This document shows positions 6,611 to 14,024 of a stretch of 42,796 nucleotides of DNA, in pieces. The notes under the pieces are model-generated. The model searched no databases. It saw nothing but the letters and a program-made list of their open reading frames with translations, and was not told where the DNA came from. The stretch comes from Caldifarciminota bacterium (lineage in GTDB: Bacteria; SDB-A): assembly GCA_016929715.1 (NCBI GenBank), contig JAFGIG010000049.1, positions 1-42,796 of the forward strand, read 5' to 3'. A program made the position numbers and the translations under genes. Each line of letters opens with the position of its first letter. The first letter of the stretch is position 1.

Positions 6611-7729
6611 ATGGAAAATTTGTCATGGATACAAAAACACGATGAAATATTTTTCAAAAATTCTTTTTCAAAAGAAGACATTGTGTATTTACTCTCTTTA
6701 GAGGGGCAAGAAGAAATAGAATTTCTTCGGCAAAGAGCATACGATATTGCGACTAAAGAGTCCGGCGAAAAAGTTTCTTTGAGGGGCATTATAGAATTCA
6801 GCAATATTTGTTCAAGGAATTGTTGCTACTGCGGTATAAGAAAAGACGCAAAAAGCGTCAAAAGATATCTTCTTAGCAGAGAAGAGATAATCGAAATTGC
6901 CCAAAAAGCCGCCGTTTCCGGATACGGCTCTGTTGTCCTTCAGTCTGGGGAGAGAAATGATGAAGAATTTATTAAGTATGTCATAGATGTTGTGAAAGGT
7001 ATTAAAGACAGGACAAAAAGTGAAAAACTGCCTGAAGGGCTGGGAATCACTCTCTCCGTGGGAGAACAGACAGAGAAGACTTACAAAAAATTTTATGACG
7101 CCGGAGCGCACAGATACCTTCTGAGAATAGAGACTTCCGATAAAAAGTTCTTTTCAAAAATTCATCCGCCTGACCAAAAATATGATAACAGGCTGAATTG
7201 CCTGAGAATGCTTAAAAAAATCGGTTACCAAGTCGGAACGGGAGTTATGATAGGCATTCCCGGTCAGACCATTGATCAGCTCGCCTCCGATGTTTTGTTT
7301 TTCAGGGATATTGACGCGGATATGATTGGAATGGGACCATACATAGTCTCCCAGTCGTCTCTTATGAGTTCGAAGGGCATGATGGAAAAGAAATCGCTTC
7401 TGCTTTTGTCTCTTAAAATGATTTCTGCAACGAGAGTTGTCCTTAAAGACGTTAACATTGCATCTACAACTGCTCTGGAGGCGATATCAGAAGACGGAAG
7501 GGAAAAAGGAATTCTCTTCGGCGCCAATGTCGTCATGCCTAACCTTTCGCCTGTTGACGTCAAGTCTGATTACCTCTTATACGAGGGTAAACCGGGCATG
7601 GAAGAGGGGAGCGATGAATATAATACAGACCTCATCCAAAGAATTCGACTCTCCGGAAGAGAAATATTGTTCGACGACTGGGGCGATTCCAAACATTTTA
7701 AGAGGAGAAAATGCCTGAATATTATTTGA
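6611..7729 (+). CDS. hydE: [FeFe]-hydrogenase H-cluster maturase HydE (radical SAM)
   Basis: A 372-residue radical SAM enzyme. HydE works with HydF and HydG to build the 2Fe subcluster of [FeFe] hydrogenase. The SAM-cluster motif is C67-SRN-C71-CY-C74, in the family context 'IIEFSNICSRNCCYCGIRKD'. 'SGYGSVVLQSGE', 'YLLRIETSD', 'GTGVMIGIPGQT' and 'DMIGMGPYI' follow. The C-terminal 'STTALEAI' and 'GANVVMPNLSPVDV' segments are characteristic of HydE and separate it from BioB and PylB. The optional second cluster motif is not evident. Length matches the family (about 350). No hydrogenase, hydF or hydG is in the window, so those must lie elsewhere or be absent. The last 19 bases overlap the next gene, whose SD lies inside hydE. 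Confidence 0.92.
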   Translation: MENLSWIQKHDEIFFKNSFSKEDIVYLLSLEGQEEIEFLRQRAYDIATKESGEKVSLRGIIEFSNICSRNCCYCGIRKDAKSVKRYLLSREEIIEIAQKAAVSGYGSVVLQSGERNDEEFIKYVIDVVKGIKDRTKSEKLPEGLGITLSVGEQTEKTYKKFYDAGAHRYLLRIETSDKKFFSKIHPPDQKYDNRLNCLRMLKKIGYQVGTGVMIGIPGQTIDQLASDVLFFRDIDADMIGMGPYIVSQSSLMSSKGMMEKKSLLLLSLKMISATRVVLKDVNIASTTALEAISEDGREKGILFGANVVMPNLSPVDVKSDYLLYEGKPGMEEGSDEYNTDLIQRIRLSGREILFDDWGDSKHFKRRKCLNII

Positions 7730-8340
7730 CTTGCCCTTGGTGCGGGACATCAGACAGCGAATGGAGAACTAACTGCAAAAACTGCGGAGGACCTCTTCCC
7801 CCGAGACCTGAGGACTTAATTTCTGCGAAAGACTATTTGCCGTCAAAACCTCCTCCTCCTCCGAGGGATATTTCTGAGAGTTACGCGAGAAAGCTTATGT
7901 TCACTGACGCGTTGTCAATAGTATCGTGTATTTTTGCCATAATCGGCGGAGTATTCGCTTTCGTAGGTTTGATTCTCACAATCTTAATCGTCACAGCAAT
8001 AGTCGGAATCCCTTTTCTTGGCATTGGGTCGGTTTTCATGATTTTCGGCATCATCAATCTTAAAAATCAATGGGATAAAGCAAAAATAACTGTTGAGGTT
8101 CTTAGAAGAGGTGTTGAAGCGGAAGGTTTTATAACTGAAATCTATCAGGATTACTCGGTGAGCGTCAACCGCAGGCATCCTTATGTCATAAATTACTCTT
8201 TTCTTGCAGGGGGGCATCGTTATGACGCAAGTTCGAGAACTTATTCTAACCCACAGCAAAGATTTAATGTGGGGAAAAAAACATGGGTTCTCTACCTCCC
8301 TGAAAATCCTGAAAAAAATTCTCTATACCCTCATCCATGA
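7711..8340 (+). CDS. Zinc-ribbon plus DUF3592 membrane protein
   Basis: A 209-residue protein. Residues 5-27 form a short zinc ribbon (C8-PW-C11 and C22-KN-C25), followed by a proline-rich linker 'KPPPPPRD'. Two transmembrane segments follow at about 67-88 and 90-112. The C-terminal 90 residues look like DUF3592: 'VEAEGFITEIYQDY', 'HPYVINYSFLAGGHRYDASS', then 'GKKTWVLYLPENPEKNSLYP', a beta-rich domain often found in membrane-anchored proteins of unknown function. AAGAGGAG lies four bases before the ATG, inside the end of hydE, so translation is probably coupled. There is no known connection between DUF3592 and hydrogenase maturation; the pairing may be accidental. Confidence 0.65.
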   Translation: MPEYYLTCPWCGTSDSEWRTNCKNCGGPLPPRPEDLISAKDYLPSKPPPPPRDISESYARKLMFTDALSIVSCIFAIIGGVFAFVGLILTILIVTAIVGIPFLGIGSVFMIFGIINLKNQWDKAKITVEVLRRGVEAEGFITEIYQDYSVSVNRRHPYVINYSFLAGGHRYDASSRTYSNPQQRFNVGKKTWVLYLPENPEKNSLYPHP

Positions 8341-8488
8341 ATTTTTCAATCAGGAGAACACAGTTTCCACTTAAAAAAAACGCAGAGTCACAAGATTTGG
8401 ACATACTCTGTTAATATGGCTTTATTCGGAAAATTGTAATTGATAAATAAATTAAGTTGTGCAAATCTTTATGCGAAAGGCTTTGTTG

Positions 8489-9028
8489 ATGGAAGATGAG
8501 AAAAAAAGAATGATATGGTATGCCGCCTACGGCTCTAATCTCTGTTTTCAGCGTTTTAAGTGTTACTTAAAAGGCGGAAAGCCGTTTTTCGGAAATGAAT
8601 CAAATTCGGGTTGTAGGGACGGAATTATTCCAGATGAAAATGAGCGCTATATAATAAAACACCCTATAATATTCGCTTCAGCGAGAGATGATCTGTCCAG
8701 CAGGATGTGGGGAAAAGGAGGAGTGGCTTTTCTCGATGACTCTTCTGAAGGTGTATCTTTTGCGCGTATCTGGAAACTCACATATGAGCAATACGATGAG
8801 GTAAGAGATCAGGAGAGCAGGAGCATATACGACAAAGAGATATTTTTGGGCTATCATGGAGACGGCTTTCCCGTTAAAACTATTACATCTTCAAAAGAAC
8901 AAAAAACGCTTACCATGCCTTCTCCTTCATATATCAAAACAATGACAAGAGGCTTGAGTCAGACCTTCGGTTTGTCGGAAAAATCAATAAAAAGTTATTT
9001 TGAAAGCATTAGAGGATTTAAAAACTGA
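8489..9028 (+). CDS. Gamma-glutamylcyclotransferase-like fold protein
   Basis: A protein of about 179 residues. It begins 'MIWYAAYGSNL', the phosphate-loop-like signature of the GGCT/AIG2 (BtrG) fold. It continues with 'KHPIIFASARDD', 'GKGGVAFLDD', 'FARIWKLTYEQYDEVRDQE' and 'YHGDGFPVKTIT', the strand order expected for the fold. These proteins can cyclise gamma-glutamyl amides to release pyroglutamate, but many close homologues are uncharacterised and the catalytic Glu cannot be fixed with confidence here. ATG 8489 was chosen because AAAGG lies eight bases upstream; GTG 8459 and ATG 8471 lack a site. The 148 bases before it (8341-8488) are AT-rich and hold nothing recognised. Confidence 0.6.
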   Translation: MEDEKKRMIWYAAYGSNLCFQRFKCYLKGGKPFFGNESNSGCRDGIIPDENERYIIKHPIIFASARDDLSSRMWGKGGVAFLDDSSEGVSFARIWKLTYEQYDEVRDQESRSIYDKEIFLGYHGDGFPVKTITSSKEQKTLTMPSPSYIKTMTRGLSQTFGLSEKSIKSYFESIRGFKN

Positions 9029-9043
9029 AAAATGGAGATCTTT

Positions 9044-9442
9044 ATGGCAGATATTTTTGACACTGATGGCGGTGGTATTGATCAGATAACCGCAATAAAA
9101 ATCTTTCTTGGAGTGTGCCTTGTTGTCGCGGGTTTATTGGTGTATTCGTGGGTTTTCTTGAGCGTATATAGAATTTTCAATGATCCTCAAAAAATAGCGG
9201 TTTTCACGGAAATTTTTCCGGGTGACGCTGAGAGCGCAACCTTAGATATTGATGGAGATGAAATTATCATTCCACAAGGTTTGATGAATTTTATGGCTTA
9301 CTTGGTGGCGATATTTCTCCTTCTAATAGCGCTTAACATGGGGGGACAGGTCATTTCCAGGGGTATGTTGCTGATTCAAACCCAAAAAACGGTGACCACA
9401 AAAAAACAGCTGTCGAGTCACGAAAGGCGAAATAATGCGTAA
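9044..9442 (+). CDS. Small two-helix membrane protein, function unknown
   Basis: A 132-residue protein I do not recognise. Hydrophobic helices span about residues 18-40 ('IFLGVCLVVAGLLVYSWVFL') and 82-103 ('FMAYLVAIFLLLIALNMG'). The segment between them is acidic and beta-prone ('DAESATLDIDGDEIIIPQ'), and the short tail is basic ('KTVTTKKQ', 'SHERR'). ATG 9044 is preferred over ATG 9032 because GGAG at 9034-9037 sits at a good distance. It starts 15 bases after the GGCT-like gene and overlaps the DUF3795 gene by 8 bases, so all three are probably one transcript. Confidence 0.6.
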   Translation: MADIFDTDGGGIDQITAIKIFLGVCLVVAGLLVYSWVFLSVYRIFNDPQKIAVFTEIFPGDAESATLDIDGDEIIIPQGLMNFMAYLVAIFLLLIALNMGGQVISRGMLLIQTQKTVTTKKQLSSHERRNNA

Positions 9443-9782
9443 AAAAATATCCTGCTGCGGGCTTTTGTGTAGCGAATGTCCTGCTTATATAGCTACAATG
9501 GAAGACGACGACGAGAAGAGGAGAGAAACCGCCGAGTTGTGGTCTCAAATTTATAATTCAGATATAAAAGTGAGCGATATAAACTGCCTCGGCTGCCTGC
9601 AGACGGAAGGAACAATTTTCAGTTACTGCAATATCTGCAAAATCAGAAGCTGTTGTTTTGAAAACGGAACAGAAAACTGTGCGCACTGCTTTAACTATCC
9701 CTGTGAAAAAATTGAAGAGTTTTTCAAAATTGCTCCGGAAGCAAAAAAGATTCTCGATGGGATTAAAGAGGGAATCAAGTAA
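9435..9782 (+). CDS. DUF3795 cysteine-rich protein
   Basis: A 115-residue protein with the DUF3795 opening 'CCGLLCSECPAYIAT', then 'INCLGCLQTEG', 'SYCNICKIRSCCFENG' and 'NCAHCFNYPCEKI'. That gives roughly sixteen cysteines in CxxC-type pairs, enough for zinc or iron-sulphur binding. The family is widespread in anaerobes and has no established function. The start overlaps the previous gene by 8 bases, and its 3' end overlaps the convergent TMEM175-like gene by 8 bases. Confidence 0.8.
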   Translation: MRKKISCCGLLCSECPAYIATMEDDDEKRRETAELWSQIYNSDIKVSDINCLGCLQTEGTIFSYCNICKIRSCCFENGTENCAHCFNYPCEKIEEFFKIAPEAKKILDGIKEGIK

Positions 9783-10374
9783 AGGCTATAAAAGGGATTG
9801 GAATATAAACCAAAGTGCTGTATTGAGGGTTGAAAAAAGAGATCGCAATCGCCGAAAGAGCCAAAACGGTTGAAAACACAATCTTTCTCTTTGCCTTCGT
9901 GAAATTATAATCGCTGAATTCTTCTTTGAGCAGATTCCTGTTTTTGTGAATGATAAAGAACTGAATAAACATCAGCGCGTTGAGAATGAATATATGCAAA
10001 TTGAAAAAAAGCGCCGAAATGAAAAACTTGCCGTGGTCGTCGATGAGAATAGTAGAAAAAGGAACGAGAGCCGAAAATAATAGAAATATAATTACGGCGA
10101 ACATCAGAAGAGAATTTACTTTCCGGAGTTTGTCGAAAACCGAGTGATGCGAGAGCCAAAAACTCCCGAGAATGACGAAACTGATTACATAGTTAATAAT
10201 CTGCGGATATACGTGATTTATGACACTGAAGGTGACATTATCGGGTTTCAAGGTTTTGAAATCCGGAATGTCTATGCCGAGTATCAGTAAAGTCATCGCT
10301 ATAGCGTAGATGCCGTCTGTCAGCGTTTCAATCCTGCCGGGCGAGAAGAGCTTTATGTCTTTTTTATCGGACAA
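9775..10374 (-). CDS. TMEM175-family (DUF1211) potassium-channel-like protein
   Basis: A 199-residue membrane protein with about six helices. The first helix carries 'RIETLTDGIYAIAMTLLIL', the RxxxFSDGVxAIxxTLL-type motif that lines the pore in bacterial TMEM175 channels (Thr replaces the usual Ser/Phe positions). The following helix contains 'YVISFVILGSFWLSHH', also conserved in the family. Bacterial members have one six-helix unit per chain and form tetrameric potassium channels. The TTG start is preceded by AAAAGG at seven bases. The last bases are shared with the opposing DUF3795 gene. Confidence 0.75.
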   Translation of the reverse strand: MSDKKDIKLFSPGRIETLTDGIYAIAMTLLILGIDIPDFKTLKPDNVTFSVINHVYPQIINYVISFVILGSFWLSHHSVFDKLRKVNSLLMFAVIIFLLFSALVPFSTILIDDHGKFFISALFFNLHIFILNALMFIQFFIIHKNRNLLKEEFSDYNFTKAKRKIVFSTVLALSAIAISFFNPQYSTLVYIPIPFIAFT

Positions 10375-10405
10375 AATAATACCTTTTTTTTATATTCAAA
10401 ACGAT

Positions 10406-10434
10406 ATTATATAAACTGCCACGGCTAGATGCAA
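10406..10434 (-). promoter_or_regulatory. Promoter for the TMEM175-like gene
   Basis: On the minus strand TTGCAT (10429-10434), 17 bases, then a perfect TATAAT (10406-10411), giving a leader of about 25 bases with AAAAGG. Confidence 0.45.
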
Positions 10435-10459
10435 CCTCGCTTTAAAAGGGCTAATTCGT

Positions 10460-10486
10460 TTGACAAAAAAAATCATAGGATATAAC
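10460..10486 (+). promoter_or_regulatory. Promoter for valS
   Basis: A perfect TTGACA (10460-10465), a short 15-base spacer, and TATAAC (10481-10486). The leader of about 50 bases ends with AGAGG upstream of the ATG. No T-box-like structure is evident in so short a leader. Confidence 0.5.
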
Positions 10487-10544
10487 CTTTATCTGTTTAT
10501 TCATAGCTCAAAAAAAATTCACTACAAAAACTGCAGAGGTTTTA

Positions 10545-13016
10545 ATGCATACAAAGAAAAATTACGAACCTTTTGAAATCGAAAAAAAATGGCGCCTTTA
10601 TTGGAAAGAAAAAGAAATTTTCAAATACGAGCCTATTTCGGACAAACCTCTTTATTCAGTTGACACTCCTCCGCCCACGGTCTCTGGGACCCTCCACATG
10701 GGGCACATATTCAGCTATACGCACACCGATTTTCAAGTAAGATTTTTCAGAATGAACGGCTACAATATTTATTATCCCATGGGATACGATGACAACGGTT
10801 TGCCTTCTGAAATTCTCACTGAAAAACACCTCAAAATCAGAGCTGAGAATTTAACCCGAACCGAGTTCGTCGAAAAGTGCACGAAAACGTGCGCGGAATT
10901 CGAAGGCATATATGAGGATCTCTGGAAGACTATGGCGCTAAGTGTTGATTGGAACGAAACCTACACAACAAATGACGAAAAGACGAGAAGAATATCTCAG
11001 CGGTCCTTTCTCGAACTTTTAAAATCGGGCAGAGTTTATTTTGGAGAGGAGCCCGTGATGTGGTGCAGAAAATGCGGAACATCAATATCTCAGGCGGAGA
11101 TCGAAGAAAAAAATTTCGACAGCCGATTTAACGACCTGATATTCAAAGTTGATGGAATGGAAGATCTGGTTATTTCGACAACAAGGCCGGAGCTCCTGCC
11201 TTCATGTGTTGCGGTTTTTGTCCATCCCGAAGACCAAAGATACCTGAAGTTTATTGGAAAAAACGCTGAAGTTCCAGTGTTCGGGCATAAGGTTGAAATT
11301 CTTTCGGATTCTGCAGTTGACAGAGAAAAGGGAACCGGAGCGGTTATGTGCTGTACTTTTGGCGACAGACAGGACATCGAATGGTGGAAAGGCAAGAATC
11401 TGCCTCTGAGAATTTCAATAGACGAAAAAGGCAGAATGAACAAATTAGCGGGAAAATTCAAAGAGCTTGATATTCTCGAAGCGAGAAAGGGAATATTGGA
11501 AGAAATAGAAAAAGACGGGCTGCTCAAAGGATTTTTGAACATAACACATACCGTCAACACCCACGAGAGGTGCTCAACACCGGTGGAGTTTCTGTCTAAA
11601 AAGCAATGGTTCCTCAAGGTCATGGATATTAAAGAAGACCTCATAAAGAGAGCGGATGAAATAAACTGGTATCCGAAATTCATGAAGAACAGATATATTG
11701 ACTGGGTTAAAAATCTGTCATGGGACTGGTGTCTTTCCCGGCAGAGATTTTTCGGAGTTCCTATACCGGTGTGGCATTGCCGGGACTGTGGAGCTTACAT
11801 TTTACCGGAAGATTCTGATTTGCCGGTTGATCCGACAAATTCCGCGCCACCTCAAGGAAAATGTCCTCAATGTTCCGGCGCGAGAATCGAACCGGAAAAA
11901 GACGTTCTTGACACATGGGCGACGTCCAGCATGACCCCGCAGATTAACTCGAGATGGAAAGAAAAAGATGAAAGAAAAAAATTATTACCCATGGATTTAA
12001 GGCCCCAGGCTCATGATATTATAAGAACCTGGACGTTTTATACTATTGTTAAAAGCCATCTGCACGAAGATTCAATTCCCTGGAAAAACGTCGTCATATC
12101 TGGATTCGTCACAATACCTTCAAAGGATTCCCAGAATGCGAATGTAAAAGGGGGCAAAAAAACATTTAAGGCTGAAAAACTTTCAAAATCGAAACACGGT
12201 GATATAGCTTCTCCTGAAAAGCTTCTCCAAAAATACGGAGCTGACGTGATAAGATTTTGGGCAGCGGGAGCTTCTCCTGGAACGGACCTTCAGCTGAAAA
12301 ACGCTGAAGAAATTGAATACGGTAAGAAGATAACGACAAAAATCTGGAACGCCTTTAAATTCGTATCGCTTCATATCGGCAGCTTCGACGGAAAAATGCC
12401 GGATTCACTTGAGACAATGGACAAATTTATTCTTTTCAAACTTTCAAAAACAATTGAAAAAGCCACTGAATCTTTCAAGGGATACGACTTTAGAGCCGCG
12501 AGGAATTTTATCGTCGATTATTTTTGGAAGGATTTTTGCGACAACTATCTTGAAATTGTCAAAGACAGGTTATACAACCCGAACGTGAGAGGGGAAGAAA
12601 AATCAATGTCTGCCAAGTGGACAATGAAAGAAACCGCGAAGGCGATTCTGTCGTCTTTCGCACCTTTTCTTCCTTATATAACTGAAGAGATCTATTCCAT
12701 GCTTTTTAAGGATGAAGATTCTCCTGAAAGCATTCACAACATGAATTGGGGCGAACTGAAAGAATTTATTTTCGACGAAGAAGAACTCATTGCGGGTGAA
12801 TTGTTTTTTAAACTGCTCTCCCGTGTGAGGGAATACAGAGGATTGAAAGGCTTGTCGCAAAAAGAGGAAATTCAAAGGGCAAAAATATTCGCAGCTGAAA
12901 AAGAAATGGCTTGTTTTAAGAGGGTTGAAGATGATTTCAAGGCTACATGCAGGCTGAAGGTAATTGAATATCGTGAAACTGAACCCAGAGGCCAGTCCAG
13001 TATAGAGATCGGTTGA
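10545..13016 (+). CDS. valS: Valyl-tRNA synthetase, archaeal-type (type 2)
   Basis: An 823-residue class I synthetase charging tRNA-Val. The HIGH-equivalent is HMGH at residues 51-54 ('PPPTVSGTLHMGHIFSY'). 'YYPMGYDDNGLPSE' follows, a form typical of archaeal and Rickettsia-like ValRS, where most bacteria have GxDHAGIAT. The editing domain is inserted at about 195-340 ('LVISTTRPELLPSCVAVFVH'). Zinc-type pairs occur at 'WCRKCG' and at 'HCRDCG' with 'CPQC'. The KMSKS loop is KLSKS at 545-549, followed by 'KYGADVIRFWAA'. The anticodon-binding domain fills the rest, and the C-terminal coiled-coil tRNA-binding arm of usual bacterial ValRS (about 880-950 residues) is absent. It lies tail to tail with the HD-GYP gene (5 bases apart). 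Confidence 0.93.
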   Translation: MHTKKNYEPFEIEKKWRLYWKEKEIFKYEPISDKPLYSVDTPPPTVSGTLHMGHIFSYTHTDFQVRFFRMNGYNIYYPMGYDDNGLPSEILTEKHLKIRAENLTRTEFVEKCTKTCAEFEGIYEDLWKTMALSVDWNETYTTNDEKTRRISQRSFLELLKSGRVYFGEEPVMWCRKCGTSISQAEIEEKNFDSRFNDLIFKVDGMEDLVISTTRPELLPSCVAVFVHPEDQRYLKFIGKNAEVPVFGHKVEILSDSAVDREKGTGAVMCCTFGDRQDIEWWKGKNLPLRISIDEKGRMNKLAGKFKELDILEARKGILEEIEKDGLLKGFLNITHTVNTHERCSTPVEFLSKKQWFLKVMDIKEDLIKRADEINWYPKFMKNRYIDWVKNLSWDWCLSRQRFFGVPIPVWHCRDCGAYILPEDSDLPVDPTNSAPPQGKCPQCSGARIEPEKDVLDTWATSSMTPQINSRWKEKDERKKLLPMDLRPQAHDIIRTWTFYTIVKSHLHEDSIPWKNVVISGFVTIPSKDSQNANVKGGKKTFKAEKLSKSKHGDIASPEKLLQKYGADVIRFWAAGASPGTDLQLKNAEEIEYGKKITTKIWNAFKFVSLHIGSFDGKMPDSLETMDKFILFKLSKTIEKATESFKGYDFRAARNFIVDYFWKDFCDNYLEIVKDRLYNPNVRGEEKSMSAKWTMKETAKAILSSFAPFLPYITEEIYSMLFKDEDSPESIHNMNWGELKEFIFDEEELIAGELFFKLLSRVREYRGLKGLSQKEEIQRAKIFAAEKEMACFKRVEDDFKATCRLKVIEYRETEPRGQSSIEIG

Positions 13017-13021
13017 ATTGT

Positions 13022-14020
13022 CTATTCCTTAAAGGCTTTTGATATGACTATAAAATGGGCTTCACAACTAAGAAAAGCGTCGATTACTTTCGGGTCGAAA
13101 TGTTTTCCTCTGTTCTGTAAGATGATCGTCTTTGCTGTTTCGTGGCTGTAAGGTTCTTTATAAGTCCTTCTGGAAACAAGAGCGTCGTAGAAATCGGCAA
13201 GTGATACTATTCTCGCCGCCAGAGGTATGTCGTCTCCAGACAAACCTTCAGGATAGCCGGTTCCGTCGAATTTTTCATGATGATATTTTGCAATCTGCGC
13301 GCTCATTTTCAGGTATTTTGCCCGAGTTGATTTATTGTATGCATCGTTTAGAGTGTTGAATCCTATTATGGTGTGGTTTTTCATAAGCTCGTATTCATTT
13401 TCATCGAGTTTTCCTGCTTTTAAGAGGATTCTGTCGGGAATACCGACTTTACCTATGTCGTGCAAAGGACTTGTGAGGTAAATATCTTCAATAAATTGCT
13501 TGTCTATCTCTGGAGAAGGATCGGGACTTTTGGAGAGTGATTCGGCGATGGCTTTTGAATAATGCCTTATTCTCTCAAGATGATTGCCAGTGTCCGTGTC
13601 TCTGGATTCGGCAAGTTTGGCGAGTGAAAAAATGACGGTGTCCTTGCTCTGAAGGTGAAGGACTCTTTCTGCAGATTTCAGCCTGACAAGGATTTCATCT
13701 TTATTGAAGGGTTTGATTATGTAATCGTCCGCGCCGGAATCCAGCCCTTTGACAATATCCTGTTTTTCACCTCTTCCGGTTACAATAATTATATATGTGT
13801 ATTCGTCTCCTTCACTCGATCTTATCTTTGAACACAACTCAAGACCGTCCATGAGAGGCATGTTCCAGTCTGTTATGACGATATGAGGCCTTTCTTTTCT
13901 CCAGTTTTCCCAAGCTGTCGCGCCGTCTGAAGCGACAATTACTTCATATCCGAAGTTTTTAATGAAAAATTCAAGGGTCATTCTTCCAGTGAATTCGTCG
14001 TCAACTATGAGGACTTTCAT
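13022..14020 (-). CDS. Response regulator with HD-GYP output (c-di-GMP phosphodiesterase)
   Basis: A 332-residue two-domain regulator. The receiver domain (1-120) has the acidic pair D7/D8, the phospho-acceptor D51 in 'VITDWNMPLMDG', 'VTG' and K103 in 'IIKPF'. The HD-GYP domain (about 130-320) has H187-D188 in 'SPLHDIGKVGIPD', H217, 'HHEKFDGTGYP' at 247-257 and 'SLADFYDALVSRRTYK', so all metal-binding and GYP elements are present. HD-GYP enzymes hydrolyse c-di-GMP to pGpG or GMP. It begins four bases after the stop of the hybrid kinase, with GGGG as ribosome site, so kinase and regulator form one operon and very likely one phosphorelay. Confidence 0.92.
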   Translation of the reverse strand: MKVLIVDDEFTGRMTLEFFIKNFGYEVIVASDGATAWENWRKERPHIVITDWNMPLMDGLELCSKIRSSEGDEYTYIIIVTGRGEKQDIVKGLDSGADDYIIKPFNKDEILVRLKSAERVLHLQSKDTVIFSLAKLAESRDTDTGNHLERIRHYSKAIAESLSKSPDPSPEIDKQFIEDIYLTSPLHDIGKVGIPDRILLKAGKLDENEYELMKNHTIIGFNTLNDAYNKSTRAKYLKMSAQIAKYHHEKFDGTGYPEGLSGDDIPLAARIVSLADFYDALVSRRTYKEPYSHETAKTIILQNRGKHFDPKVIDAFLSCEAHFIVISKAFKE

Positions 14021-14024
14021 TTAC

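Noticed and set aside
10487-10544. T-box leader for valS
   Set aside because: The leader is only about 50-60 bases and shows no T-box bulge sequence or terminator stem.
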